Shown here piece by piece: positions 12,057-22,851 of a stretch of DNA of 64,000 nt (positions within the stretch are counted from its first letter, which is position 1; every line of letters starts with the position of its first letter). The stretch covers positions 434,001-498,000 of the forward strand of contig OZ025710.1 in NCBI GenBank assembly GCA_964019335.1. The letters run 5' to 3'. The DNA is from Diplonema japonicum (taxonomy: Eukaryota; Euglenozoa; Diplonemea; Diplonemida; Diplonemidae). Under the pieces are notes generated by a model. That model was not told the DNA's origin, did no database searches, and saw only the letters and a program-made list of their open reading frames with translations. Both the position numbers and the translations under genes were made by a program.

Positions 12057-12240
12057 AAAGGAGAACGGGAAGAAATAAGAACCAGGAGCTAAGAAGGGAC
12101 GAAAACCCCCCCAAAAAAAAAGGAAGGAAGAAGAAACCTCCTTCTGTTGCCCCCACTCTCGCTTCCTCCCCTTTTTTTTTTCTCCTTTTTTTCTTTTCTT
12201 TCTACCCCCCCTTTTTTTTATTCCCACGAAGATCTCTGGG

Positions 12241-12475
12241 AGTGACATGAACAAAAGTACAGAAGTTCAAGAAACTAATCGAGAAGACGAACATGTATGA
12301 CATGCATTGTGCGAGGTAAAAGGTAGCCTTTCTAGTCGTAGAACTTGAGAGTGATATCCCTATGGCCATACTCACGCTGAAGGTCACATAAGAAACTGAT
12401 ATCTGCAACGAAAGTGAGGCTCCAGAACGAGAGGACCAAGAGAGACTGACGCCCTAGGGGCGGTCCTCATGTGGG
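12241..12475. other. Island of non-repetitive sequence, function unknown
   Basis: About 235 bp of balanced composition interrupt the homopolymer tract just before the array. The minus strand is open for about 70 codons and would read as hydrophobic, membrane-like sequence (FSVSMAIGISL, YMFVFSISFLNF), but it lacks a convincing start and runs against the direction of all host genes. A small hairpin GCCCTAGGGGC lies near its right end. I do not recognise it; a gene fragment or structured RNA are both possible. Confidence 0.35.
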
Positions 12476-12787
12476 ATTTGCCTTAAGCATCGCCTTTTTT
12501 TTTTCTTCTTTCCCCTCCCCCTTTTTTTTTTCTCCTCATCTTTTTCCTTTTATTTCTCTATGGCGCTGGTCTGAAGAATGGCTTCACACCTATGCTTACC
12601 CCCCCCCCCCTCCCCTACCCCCACCTCCTCGTTCCTTCCCTTCCCCTCCCCTGGCAGCGCGCATTTCGTCAACCACACGCTGCGTGCCGCTTTTTTTACT
12701 TTTCTTTTTTTTTTTGTTGTACCAAATAAGCAAAATCCTCACACAAAAGCACATATACAACAACAACAACAACAACAAAAAAGAAAA

Positions 12788-14329
12788 ATGAAAATGACCG
12801 CCCCAAGAGCGGTGGTGTTGCTGGCACTGGCAGCATCGTGCAAGGCGATGACAAGGGAGGAGGTCCTCGACTTTGTCATCGAAAACAAGTGCACCGAACC
12901 CAAAGGTGTGCTCGACCCCGCCTCGCCCCTATGCACCAAGTCTGAGAACATCGCAGCAGGGGACCCAGTGTTCTACTTGAGGACCGACCGCCTTAACGCG
13001 CAGGCGATGCACTCGTTTCTCAGCCAGAACTACAAAGGTGACGACCGCATCGTGTCGACCATGGAGTTCGGGAATGTGGGCACGACTACCGAGACCTACC
13101 AGTCCTTCCACGAAATGACCTACAATAGAATGATATCCGGCAAAGAGTACTGGTACAGAGACGGTGGGAACTTCATGGAGATCGAGGGCACGCACTCATC
13201 CTACGTCGGGACTCAGGACCCCAACTACCCGCAGAGGTTTTGCGGGAGCCCGGTAGAGACCCCAACAGGTTCCCAATGCTCCTGCACGGACGATGCTTGG
13301 CTCCTGTTCCCGAACAACATCGTGAAGGAGGCGCCGCCGGTGGCGGATATCAACTGGCAGAACATCGTGTCCGACAGTAACCCTACGCCATGCGGCACCG
13401 GGAAGACACAGACCGTAACCACCTCCTATCTCGGGCCGGTTCAATACCTCGGTTACAAAAAGCCTCTCGACACCATTGTGTCCTCGCACAAAGTAGGAAC
13501 TACGAAGGCTGCGATAGAGAGGCAATTTTATACAAAGGAGTACGGGCACACGAAGTGGGAGGCGTGGTGCAAGGACGAGTCACCGAACTCGGGATGCGAG
13601 GCGAAAGCTTTAACCTCTTGGTGTTCGGGCCCCGACACGGAAGGTGAATGGAAGAGGTACGACTGCAGGGAATGGACGAACATCAGGTCCCTTCCTGAAG
13701 AGAAGCAAGGCATTGGGTACAACCTCCGTTCCATCAACTTCGAGCTACCGCCCCATCTGTGGGACGCGCCTGACTTTTTGATCAGCGCAATGGGGAATGT
13801 TGTCATCAACGGCGATGGAGGGATCGGCACCATGCAGTACTGGAGTGTGCAGAACAATCCCAACTCGAACTCTGTGCAAGTTGTGGACATGCCGCACGTT
13901 TACAACTCGACAGGTGAAGCGTCCTTGACGGACCACAACACAGTGTTCAAGTTCACGGATGTTGGTGGGGCGTACACCTTCGGGCCCACGTCTCTTGCAT
14001 CCATGCGTCCATTATTATGGCAACAGCCATCGCTCAAAATCACTTTCGGTTTCGATGTGAAGCTTGCGTCGTCGGACTCCACCACAGGCGTAATCCTCAA
14101 TTACGCAGTGGACGTCTATAAAAATGGATTGCCGACGACCCTCGGAACAGGGAACATTCAATGTGTGGTGGGTGTCAGCCCCAACTGGCAGAGGTGCAGC
14201 CACTCATACACCTTTTCTCTCCCGTCTTGGCAAAAGGGCGACACCTACGGACTTGCCTTGTACATACAGAAGACTACCGCTTCTGGTGAATTCTATGTTG
14301 ATGACATCTTTGTTCAACCTGTTGTTTAG
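12788..14329 (+). CDS. Secreted array protein, copy 1 (possible C-terminal carbohydrate-binding domain)
   Basis: A 513-residue protein of a family I do not recognise. Residues 1-20 form a signal peptide with a hydrophobic VVLLALAAS core and likely cleavage after KA. The middle (about 25-330) is cysteine- and tryptophan-rich (CTEPKGVLDPASPLC, GYWYRDGG-like segments, KEYGHTKWEAWC, RYDCREWTNI). The last 170 residues start with VVINGDGGIGTMQYW and end with EFYVDDIFVQPVV, the pattern of a CBM4/9-like beta-sandwich (N-G-x-F...W start, FYVDD end). Secretion is well supported; sugar binding is inference. The frame is open upstream from 12578, but the ATG at 12788 is the start shared by all copies. 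Its upstream region is unique, with a C/T tract and AG at 12656-12657, unlike the other copies. Confidence 0.75.
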   Translation: MKMTAPRAVVLLALAASCKAMTREEVLDFVIENKCTEPKGVLDPASPLCTKSENIAAGDPVFYLRTDRLNAQAMHSFLSQNYKGDDRIVSTMEFGNVGTTTETYQSFHEMTYNRMISGKEYWYRDGGNFMEIEGTHSSYVGTQDPNYPQRFCGSPVETPTGSQCSCTDDAWLLFPNNIVKEAPPVADINWQNIVSDSNPTPCGTGKTQTVTTSYLGPVQYLGYKKPLDTIVSSHKVGTTKAAIERQFYTKEYGHTKWEAWCKDESPNSGCEAKALTSWCSGPDTEGEWKRYDCREWTNIRSLPEEKQGIGYNLRSINFELPPHLWDAPDFLISAMGNVVINGDGGIGTMQYWSVQNNPNSNSVQVVDMPHVYNSTGEASLTDHNTVFKFTDVGGAYTFGPTSLASMRPLLWQQPSLKITFGFDVKLASSDSTTGVILNYAVDVYKNGLPTTLGTGNIQCVVGVSPNWQRCSHSYTFSLPSWQKGDTYGLALYIQKTTASGEFYVDDIFVQPVV

Positions 14330-14538
14330 AAAAAAACAGAAATTTCTGTTTCTTTTCTGGTGAGCGGAAGAAAAGGAAGGGAAAACGAGTGAAATTGGCC
14401 TCCTGGAACTGAAAATAATTTGGAACCAGGAGCCAAGAAAATCCTCTTTTTTTTTCTCCTATACTTCTTAATCTTCTTCTTTTTCCCTCGACCTGTTTCC
14501 CTCTATTTCTACCACACCCACATTTATTTATAACTATT

Positions 14539-15004
14539 GGCCCGCAGGGCCCGAGTGCAAAAAAACGGGTAACGAGAGTTAAATAATGGCTCATTTGGCG
14601 GCAAGTAAGTCGTTTTATTTCACTCTTCGTCATTTGAGTCACTCACTCTTCACTGCTTTCACTGCTGTTTTTTTTCACGCAGGTCAGCCTTTTTGGGGAG
14701 TTTCCTAAGGTAATATGGGGTTGCTATTTCGCCGTAGCATTTAAAGGGGAAGTAAGGCACTTATTCCCACTTTTAAGGGCTGGAATGGCCTCAGATGGCC
14801 AAAAATAGTCAAAATACGCCCACCCCAAAAAAATTTTTCAAGGGGTTGGGTGCATTTTTTTCCACGGCGAGACTCATTTTTCCACTCTGAAGGGCCATTA
14901 TTTAACTGCAAAATCTCATTATTTAACTAGTTAAATAATGGCCATTTCGCGTTAAATAATGAGGCCCCTAGTGAGTGAAGAAAATGACGAAGAGTGAAAT
15001 AAAA
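14539..15004. repeat. Palindromic repeat element in spacer 1
   Basis: Homologous to the solo element at 30750-31258 but missing its leftmost 40-odd bases. Inner inverted repeats of 34 bp (14613-14646 and 14971-15004, both TTTTATTTCACTCTTCGTCA when read inward) bound a core holding a 22-nt perfect palindrome centred on CTAG (14918-14939). The 11-mer CATTATTTAAC occurs several times in both orientations. There is no coding capacity; it resembles a non-autonomous foldback element. Confidence 0.7.
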
Positions 15005-15303
15005 TTATATATAATTTTTTTCACTTGAATTCAATTTTTTTCCTTTAAACCTTAATGACTTTTCGTCGGGGCATGAAAACCTTCACGGGATAGAAGAAAC
15101 ACTCCTGCTGCAGGTTGGCTCCCTTCAAATTTTTATTATAGTTGCTTGTACGCCAGGCGGTTTATAAGCAACCAAAGTCATTCTTCTATTTATTATTATT
15201 ATTATAAGCCATAAAAACAAGCATCCCCCACCCACAAAAGCACACACACACAAACACACAAAGAAAAAAAAAAAGAAAAAAACAAAGAAAGAAACAAAGA
15301 AAA

Positions 15304-16845
15304 ATGAAAATGACCGCCCCAAGAGCGGTGGTGTTGCTGGCACTGGCAGCATCGTGCAAGGCGATGACAAGGGAGGAGGTCCTCGACTTTGTCATCGAAA
15401 ACAAGTGCACCGAACCCAAAGGTGTGCTCGACCCCGCCTCGCCCCTATGCACCAAGTCTGAGAACATCGCAGCAGGGGACCCAGTGTTCTACTTGAGGAC
15501 CGACCGCCTTAACGCGCAGGCGATGCACTCGTTTCTCAGCCAGAACTACAAAGGTGACGACCGCATCGTGTCGACCATGGAGTTCGGGAATGTGGGCACG
15601 ACTACCGAGACCTACCAGTCCTTCCACGAAATGACCTACAATAGAATGATATCCGGCAAAGAGTACTGGTACAGAGACGGTGGGAACTTCATGGAGATCG
15701 AGGGCACGCACTCATCCTACGTCGGGACTCAGGACCCCAACTACCCGCAGAGGTTTTGCGGGAGCCCGGTAGAGACCCCAACAGGTTCCCAATGCTCCTG
15801 CACGGACGATGCTTGGCTCCTGTTCCCGAACAACATCGTGAAGGAGGCGCCGCCGGTGGCGGATATCAACTGGCAGAACATCGTGTCCGACAGTAACCCT
15901 ACGCCATGCGGCACCGGGAAGACACAGACCGTAACCACCTCCTATCTCGGGCCGGTTCAATACCTCGGTTACAAAAAGCCTCTCGACACCATTGTGTCCT
16001 CGCACAAAGTAGGAACTACGAAGGCTGCGATAGAGAGGCAATTTTATACAAAGGAGTACGGGCACACGAAGTGGGAGGCGTGGTGCAAGGACGAGTCACC
16101 GAACTCGGGATGCGAGGCGAAAGCTTTAACCTCTTGGTGTTCGGGCCCCGACACGGAAGGTGAATGGAAGAGGTACGACTGCAGGGAATGGACGAACATC
16201 AGGTCCCTTCCTGAAGAGAAGCAAGGCATTGGGTACAACCTCCGTTCCATCAACTTCGAGCTACCGCCCCATCTGTGGGACGCGCCTGACTTTTTGATCA
16301 GCGCAATGGGGAATGTTGTCATCAACGGCGATGGAGGGATCGGCACCATGCAGTACTGGAGTGTGCAGAACAATCCCAACTCGAACTCTGTGCAAGTTGT
16401 GGACATGCCGCACGTTTACAACTCGACAGGTGAAGCGTCCTTGACGGACCACAACACAGTGTTCAAGTTCACGGATGTTGGTGGGGCGTACACCTTCGGG
16501 CCCACGTCTCTTGCATCCATGCGTCCATTATTATGGCAACAGCCATCGCTCAAAATCACTTTCGGTTTCGATGTGAAGCTTGCGTCGTCGGACTCCACCA
16601 CAGGCGTAATCCTCAATTACGCAGTGGACGTCTATAAAAATGGATTGCCGACGACCCTCGGAACAGGGAACATTCAATGTGTGGTGGGTGTCAGCCCCAA
16701 CTGGCAGAGGTGCAGCCACTCATACACCTTTTCTCTCCCGTCTTGGCAAAAGGGCGACACCTACGGACTTGCCTTGTACATACAGAAGACTACCGCTTCT
16801 GGTGAATTCTATGTTGATGACATCTTTGTTCAACCTGTTGTTTAG
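15304..16845 (+). CDS. Secreted array protein, copy 2
   Basis: Identical 513-residue product to copy 1. Its upstream region is the array spacer: a CA-rich and A-rich leader follows an (ATT)n tract, without the strong pyrimidine tract seen before copy 1. Its mRNA may therefore be processed at a weaker AG, such as TATAAG near 15199-15208. Confidence 0.75.
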   Translation: MKMTAPRAVVLLALAASCKAMTREEVLDFVIENKCTEPKGVLDPASPLCTKSENIAAGDPVFYLRTDRLNAQAMHSFLSQNYKGDDRIVSTMEFGNVGTTTETYQSFHEMTYNRMISGKEYWYRDGGNFMEIEGTHSSYVGTQDPNYPQRFCGSPVETPTGSQCSCTDDAWLLFPNNIVKEAPPVADINWQNIVSDSNPTPCGTGKTQTVTTSYLGPVQYLGYKKPLDTIVSSHKVGTTKAAIERQFYTKEYGHTKWEAWCKDESPNSGCEAKALTSWCSGPDTEGEWKRYDCREWTNIRSLPEEKQGIGYNLRSINFELPPHLWDAPDFLISAMGNVVINGDGGIGTMQYWSVQNNPNSNSVQVVDMPHVYNSTGEASLTDHNTVFKFTDVGGAYTFGPTSLASMRPLLWQQPSLKITFGFDVKLASSDSTTGVILNYAVDVYKNGLPTTLGTGNIQCVVGVSPNWQRCSHSYTFSLPSWQKGDTYGLALYIQKTTASGEFYVDDIFVQPVV

Positions 16846-17054
16846 AAAAAAACAGAAATTTCTGTTTCTTTTCTGGTGAGCGGAAGAAAAGGAAGGGAAA
16901 ACGAGTGAAATTGGCCTCCTGGAACTGAAAATAATTTGGAACCAGGAGCCAAGAAAATCCTCTTTTTTTTTCTCCTATACTTCTTAATCTTCTTCTTTTT
17001 CCCTCGACCTGTTTCCCTCTATTTCTACCACACCCACATTTATTTATAACTATT

Positions 17055-17520
17055 GGCCCGCAGGGCCCGAGTGCAAAAAAACGGGTAACGAGAGTTAAAT
17101 AATGGCTCATTTGGCGGCAAGTAAGTCGTTTTATTTCACTCTTCGTCATTTGAGTCACTCACTCTTCACTGCTTTCACTGCTGTTTTTTTTCACGCAGGT
17201 CAGCCTTTTTGGGGAGTTTCCTAAGGTAATATGGGGTTGCTATTTCGCCGTGGCATTTAAAGGGGAAGTAAGGCACTTATTCCCACTTTTAAGGGCTGGA
17301 ATGGCCTCAGATGGCCAAAAATAGTCAAAATACGCCCACCCCAAAAAAATTTTTCAAGGGGTTGGGTGCATTTTTTTCCACGGCGAGACTCATTTTTCCA
17401 CTCTGAAGGGCCATTATTTAACTGCAAAATCTCATTATTTAACTAGTTAAATAATGGCCATTTCGCGTTAAATAATGAGGCCCCTAGTGAGTGAAGAAAA
17501 TGACGAAGAGTGAAATAAAA
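17055..17520. repeat. Palindromic repeat element in spacer 2
   Basis: Copy of the element described at 14539-15004, shifted by one array period, with G in place of the spacer-1 A at 14736. Confidence 0.7.
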
Positions 17521-17819
17521 TTATATATAATTTTTTTCACTTGAATTCAATTTTTTTCCTTTAAACCTTAATGACTTTTCGTCGGGGCATGAAAACCTTC
17601 ACGGGATAGAAGAAACACTCCTGCTGCAGGTTGGCTCCCTTCAAATTTTTATTATAGTTGCTTGTACGCCAGGCGGTTTATAAGCAACCAAAGTCATTCT
17701 TCTATTTATTATTATTATTATAAGCCATAAAAACAAGCATCCCCCACCCACAAAAGCACACACACACAAACACACAAAGAAAAAAAAAAAGAAAAAAACA
17801 AAGAAAGAAACAAAGAAAA

Positions 17820-19361
17820 ATGAAAATGACCGCCCCAAGAGCGGTGGTGTTGCTGGCACTGGCAGCATCGTGCAAGGCGATGACAAGGGAGGAGGTCCTC
17901 GACTTTGTCATCGAAAACAAGTGCACCGAACCCAAAGGTGTGCTCGACCCCGCCTCGCCCCTATGCACCAAGTCTGAGAACATCGCAGCAGGGGACCCAG
18001 TGTTCTACTTGAGGACCGACCGCCTTAACGCGCAGGCGATGCACTCGTTTCTCAGCCAGAACTACAAAGGTGACGACCGCATCGTGTCGACCATGGAGTT
18101 CGGGAATGTGGGCACGACTACCGAGACCTACCAGTCCTTCCACGAAATGACCTACAATAGAATGATATCCGGCAAAGAGTACTGGTACAGAGACGGTGGG
18201 AACTTCATGGAGATCGAGGGCACGCACTCATCCTACGTCGGGACTCAGGACCCCAACTACCCGCAGAGGTTTTGCGGGAGCCCGGTAGAGACCCCAACAG
18301 GTTCCCAATGCTCCTGCACGGACGATGCTTGGCTCCTGTTCCCGAACAACATCGTGAAGGAGGCGCCGCCGGTGGCGGATATCAACTGGCAGAACATCGT
18401 GTCCGACAGTAACCCTACGCCATGCGGCACCGGGAAGACACAGACCGTAACCACCTCCTATCTCGGGCCGGTTCAATACCTCGGTTACAAAAAGCCTCTC
18501 GACACCATTGTGTCCTCGCACAAAGTAGGAACTACGAAGGCTGCGATAGAGAGGCAATTTTATACAAAGGAGTACGGGCACACGAAGTGGGAGGCGTGGT
18601 GCAAGGACGAGTCACCGAACTCGGGATGCGAGGCGAAAGCTTTAACCTCTTGGTGTTCGGGCCCCGACACGGAAGGTGAATGGAAGAGGTACGACTGCAG
18701 GGAATGGACGAACATCAGGTCCCTTCCTGAAGAGAAGCAAGGCATTGGGTACAACCTCCGTTCCATCAACTTCGAGCTACCGCCCCATCTGTGGGACGCG
18801 CCTGACTTTTTGATCAGCGCAATGGGGAATGTTGTCATCAACGGCGATGGAGGGATCGGCACCATGCAGTACTGGAGTGTGCAGAACAATCCCAACTCGA
18901 ACTCTGTGCAAGTTGTGGACATGCCGCACGTTTACAACTCGACAGGTGAAGCGTCCTTGACGGACCACAACACAGTGTTCAAGTTCACGGATGTTGGTGG
19001 GGCGTACACCTTCGGGCCCACGTCTCTTGCATCCATGCGTCCATTATTATGGCAACAGCCATCGCTCAAAATCACTTTCGGTTTCGATGTGAAGCTTGCG
19101 TCGTCGGACTCCACCACAGGCGTAATCCTCAATTACGCAGTGGACGTCTATAAAAATGGATTGCCGACGACCCTCGGAACAGGGAACATTCAATGTGTGG
19201 TGGGTGTCAGCCCCAACTGGCAGAGGTGCAGCCACTCATACACCTTTTCTCTCCCGTCTTGGCAAAAGGGCGACACCTACGGACTTGCCTTGTACATACA
19301 GAAGACTACCGCTTCTGGTGAATTCTATGTTGATGACATCTTTGTTCAACCTGTTGTTTAG
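17820..19361 (+). CDS. Secreted array protein, copy 3
   Basis: Product identical to copies 1 and 2 over all 513 residues, with the same spacer upstream as copy 2. Confidence 0.75.
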   Translation: MKMTAPRAVVLLALAASCKAMTREEVLDFVIENKCTEPKGVLDPASPLCTKSENIAAGDPVFYLRTDRLNAQAMHSFLSQNYKGDDRIVSTMEFGNVGTTTETYQSFHEMTYNRMISGKEYWYRDGGNFMEIEGTHSSYVGTQDPNYPQRFCGSPVETPTGSQCSCTDDAWLLFPNNIVKEAPPVADINWQNIVSDSNPTPCGTGKTQTVTTSYLGPVQYLGYKKPLDTIVSSHKVGTTKAAIERQFYTKEYGHTKWEAWCKDESPNSGCEAKALTSWCSGPDTEGEWKRYDCREWTNIRSLPEEKQGIGYNLRSINFELPPHLWDAPDFLISAMGNVVINGDGGIGTMQYWSVQNNPNSNSVQVVDMPHVYNSTGEASLTDHNTVFKFTDVGGAYTFGPTSLASMRPLLWQQPSLKITFGFDVKLASSDSTTGVILNYAVDVYKNGLPTTLGTGNIQCVVGVSPNWQRCSHSYTFSLPSWQKGDTYGLALYIQKTTASGEFYVDDIFVQPVV

Positions 19362-19570
19362 AAAAAAACAGAAATTTCTGTTTCTTTTCTGGTGAGCGGA
19401 AGAAAAGGAAGGGAAAACGAGTGAAATTGGCCTCCTGGAACTGAAAATAATTTGGAACCAGGAGCCAAGAAAATCCTCTTTTTTTTTCTCCTATACTTCT
19501 TAATCTTCTTCTTTTTCCCTCGACCTGTTTCCCTCTATTTCTACCACACCCACATTTATTTATAACTATT

Positions 19571-20036
19571 GGCCCGCAGGGCCCGAGTGCAAAAAAACGG
19601 GTAACGAGAGTTAAATAATGGCTCATTTGGCGGCAAGTAAGTCGTTTTATTTCACTCTTCGTCATTTGAGTCACTCACTCTTCACTGCTTTCACTGCTGT
19701 TTTTTTTCACGCAGGTCAGCCTTTTTGGGGAGTTTCCTAAGGTAATATGGGGTTGCTATTTCGCCGTGGCATTTAAAGGGGAAGTAAGGCACTTATTCCC
19801 ACTTTTAAGGGCTGGAATGGCCTCAGATGGCCAAAAATAGTCAAAATACGCCCACCCCAAAAAAATTTTTCAAGGGGTTGGGTGCATTTTTTTCCACGGC
19901 GAGACTCATTTTTCCACTCTGAAGGGCCATTATTTAACTGCAAAATCTCATTATTTAACTAGTTAAATAATGGCCATTTCGCGTTAAATAATGAGGCCCC
20001 TAGTGAGTGAAGAAAATGACGAAGAGTGAAATAAAA
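19571..20036. repeat. Palindromic repeat element in spacer 3
   Basis: Array copy of the element at 14539-15004, same as spacer 2. Confidence 0.7.
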
Positions 20037-20335
20037 TTATATATAATTTTTTTCACTTGAATTCAATTTTTTTCCTTTAAACCTTAATGACTTTTCGTCG
20101 GGGCATGAAAACCTTCACGGGATAGAAGAAACACTCCTGCTGCAGGTTGGCTCCCTTCAAATTTTTATTATAGTTGCTTGTACGCCAGGCGGTTTATAAG
20201 CAACCAAAGTCATTCTTCTATTTATTATTATTATTATAAGCCATAAAAACAAGCATCCCCCACCCACAAAAGCACACACACACAAACACACAAAGAAAAA
20301 AAAAAAGAAAAAAACAAAGAAAGAAACAAAGAAAA

Positions 20336-21877
20336 ATGAAAATGACCGCCCCAAGAGCGGTGGTGTTGCTGGCACTGGCAGCATCGTGCAAGGCGATGAC
20401 AAGGGAGGAGGTCCTCGACTTTGTCATCGAAAACAAGTGCACCGAACCCAAAGGTGTGCTCGACCCCGCCTCGCCCCTATGCACCAAGTCTGAGAACATC
20501 GCAGCAGGGGACCCAGTGTTCTACTTGAGGACCGACCGCCTTAACGCGCAGGCGATGCACTCGTTTCTCAGCCAGAACTACAAAGGTGACGACCGCATCG
20601 TGTCGACCATGGAGTTCGGGAATGTGGGCACGACTACCGAGACCTACCAGTCCTTCCACGAAATGACCTACAATAGAATGATATCCGGCAAAGAGTACTG
20701 GTACAGAGACGGTGGGAACTTCATGGAGATCGAGGGCACGCACTCATCCTACGTCGGGACTCAGGACCCCAACTACCCGCAGAGGTTTTGCGGGAGCCCG
20801 GTAGAGACCCCAACAGGTTCCCAATGCTCCTGCACGGACGATGCTTGGCTCCTGTTCCCGAACAACATCGTGAAGGAGGCGCCGCCGGTGGCGGATATCA
20901 ACTGGCAGAACATCGTGTCCGACAGTAACCCTACGCCATGCGGCACCGGGAAGACACAGACCGTAACCACCTCCTATCTCGGGCCGGTTCAATACCTCGG
21001 TTACAAAAAGCCTCTCGACACCATTGTGTCCTCGCACAAAGTAGGAACTACGAAGGCTGCGATAGAGAGGCAATTTTATACAAAGGAGTACGGGCACACG
21101 AAGTGGGAGGCGTGGTGCAAGGACGAGTCACCGAACTCGGGATGCGAGGCGAAAGCTTTAACCTCTTGGTGTTCGGGCCCCGACACGGAAGGTGAATGGA
21201 AGAGGTACGACTGCAGGGAATGGACGAACATCAGGTCCCTTCCTGAAGAGAAGCAAGGCATTGGGTACAACCTCCGTTCCATCAACTTCGAGCTACCGCC
21301 CCATCTGTGGGACGCGCCTGACTTTTTGATCAGCGCAATGGGGAATGTTGTCATCAACGGCGATGGAGGGATCGGCACCATGCAGTACTGGAGTGTGCAG
21401 AACAATCCCAACTCGAACTCTGTGCAAGTTGTGGACATGCCGCACGTTTACAACTCGACAGGTGAAGCGTCCTTGACGGACCACAACACAGTGTTCAAGT
21501 TCACGGATGTTGGTGGGGCGTACACCTTCGGGCCCACGTCTCTTGCATCCATGCGTCCATTATTATGGCAACAGCCATCGCTCAAAATCACTTTCGGTTT
21601 CGATGTGAAGCTTGCGTCGTCGGACTCCACCACAGGCGTAATCCTCAATTACGCAGTGGACGTCTATAAAAATGGATTGCCGACGACCCTCGGAACAGGG
21701 AACATTCAATGTGTGGTGGGTGTCAGCCCCAACTGGCAGAGGTGCAGCCACTCATACACCTTTTCTCTCCCGTCTTGGCAAAAGGGCGACACCTACGGAC
21801 TTGCCTTGTACATACAGAAGACTACCGCTTCTGGTGAATTCTATGTTGATGACATCTTTGTTCAACCTGTTGTTTAG
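20336..21877 (+). CDS. Secreted array protein, copy 4
   Basis: Product identical to the other five full copies. Identity extends through the UTR-like flanks. Confidence 0.75.
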   Translation: MKMTAPRAVVLLALAASCKAMTREEVLDFVIENKCTEPKGVLDPASPLCTKSENIAAGDPVFYLRTDRLNAQAMHSFLSQNYKGDDRIVSTMEFGNVGTTTETYQSFHEMTYNRMISGKEYWYRDGGNFMEIEGTHSSYVGTQDPNYPQRFCGSPVETPTGSQCSCTDDAWLLFPNNIVKEAPPVADINWQNIVSDSNPTPCGTGKTQTVTTSYLGPVQYLGYKKPLDTIVSSHKVGTTKAAIERQFYTKEYGHTKWEAWCKDESPNSGCEAKALTSWCSGPDTEGEWKRYDCREWTNIRSLPEEKQGIGYNLRSINFELPPHLWDAPDFLISAMGNVVINGDGGIGTMQYWSVQNNPNSNSVQVVDMPHVYNSTGEASLTDHNTVFKFTDVGGAYTFGPTSLASMRPLLWQQPSLKITFGFDVKLASSDSTTGVILNYAVDVYKNGLPTTLGTGNIQCVVGVSPNWQRCSHSYTFSLPSWQKGDTYGLALYIQKTTASGEFYVDDIFVQPVV

Positions 21878-22086
21878 AAAAAAACAGAAATTTCTGTTTC
21901 TTTTCTGGTGAGCGGAAGAAAAGGAAGGGAAAACGAGTGAAATTGGCCTCCTGGAACTGAAAATAATTTGGAACCAGGAGCCAAGAAAATCCTCTTTTTT
22001 TTTCTCCTATACTTCTTAATCTTCTTCTTTTTCCCTCGACCTGTTTCCCTCTATTTCTACCACACCCACATTTATTTATAACTATT

Positions 22087-22552
22087 GGCCCGCAGGGCCC
22101 GAGTGCAAAAAAACGGGTAACGAGAGTTAAATAATGGCTCATTTGGCGGCAAGTAAGTCGTTTTATTTCACTCTTCGTCATTTGAGTCACTCACTCTTCA
22201 CTGCTTTCACTGCTGTTTTTTTTCACGCAGGTCAGCCTTTTTGGGGAGTTTCCTAAGGTAATATGGGGTTGCTATTTCGCCGTGGCATTTAAAGGGGAAG
22301 TAAGGCACTTATTCCCACTTTTAAGGGCTGGAATGGCCTCAGATGGCCAAAAATAGTCAAAATACGCCCACCCCAAAAAAATTTTTCAAGGGGTTGGGTG
22401 CATTTTTTTCCACGGCGAGACTCATTTTTCCACTCTGAAGGGCCATTATTTAACTGCAAAATCTCATTATTTAACTAGTTAAATAATGGCCATTTCGCGT
22501 TAAATAATGAGGCCCCTAGTGAGTGAAGAAAATGACGAAGAGTGAAATAAAA
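22087..22552. repeat. Palindromic repeat element in spacer 4
   Basis: Array copy of the element at 14539-15004. Confidence 0.7.
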
Positions 22553-22851
22553 TTATATATAATTTTTTTCACTTGAATTCAATTTTTTTCCTTTAAACCT
22601 TAATGACTTTTCGTCGGGGCATGAAAACCTTCACGGGATAGAAGAAACACTCCTGCTGCAGGTTGGCTCCCTTCAAATTTTTATTATAGTTGCTTGTACG
22701 CCAGGCGGTTTATAAGCAACCAAAGTCATTCTTCTATTTATTATTATTATTATAAGCCATAAAAACAAGCATCCCCCACCCACAAAAGCACACACACACA
22801 AACACACAAAGAAAAAAAAAAAGAAAAAAACAAAGAAAGAAACAAAGAAAA

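Larger units (their letters stand above)
3974..12787. other. Gene-free tract of homopolymer-rich DNA
   Basis: Nearly 9 kb with no credible gene. Long runs of A, T, C and G (for example about 62 T at 6315-6377, about 48 T at 8761-8808, C17 near 6180, G18 near 7327 and G19 near 9856) alternate with AT-rich unique sequence. Apparent ORFs are strings of Lys or Phe. Islands of normal complexity occur near 6700-6850, 7600-7740, 9230-9430 and 12241-12475. Short microsatellites (ATA)n near 9670 and (TTA)n near 11368 are present. Confidence 0.75.

Noticed and set aside
12330-12400. 5S rRNA-like string CCTATGGCCATACTCAC
   Set aside because: Only about ten bases resemble the 5S start. The internal promoter and remaining helices are absent.
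4000-12400. Numerous 60-200 codon ORFs made of Lys, Phe or Pro runs
   Set aside because: They are translations of homopolymer tracts without any domain or conserved start context.
12578-12787. N-terminal extension of array copy 1
   Set aside because: The extra 70 codons come from the C/T tract, Phe-runs and a CAA repeat. The other six copies start at the equivalent of 12788.
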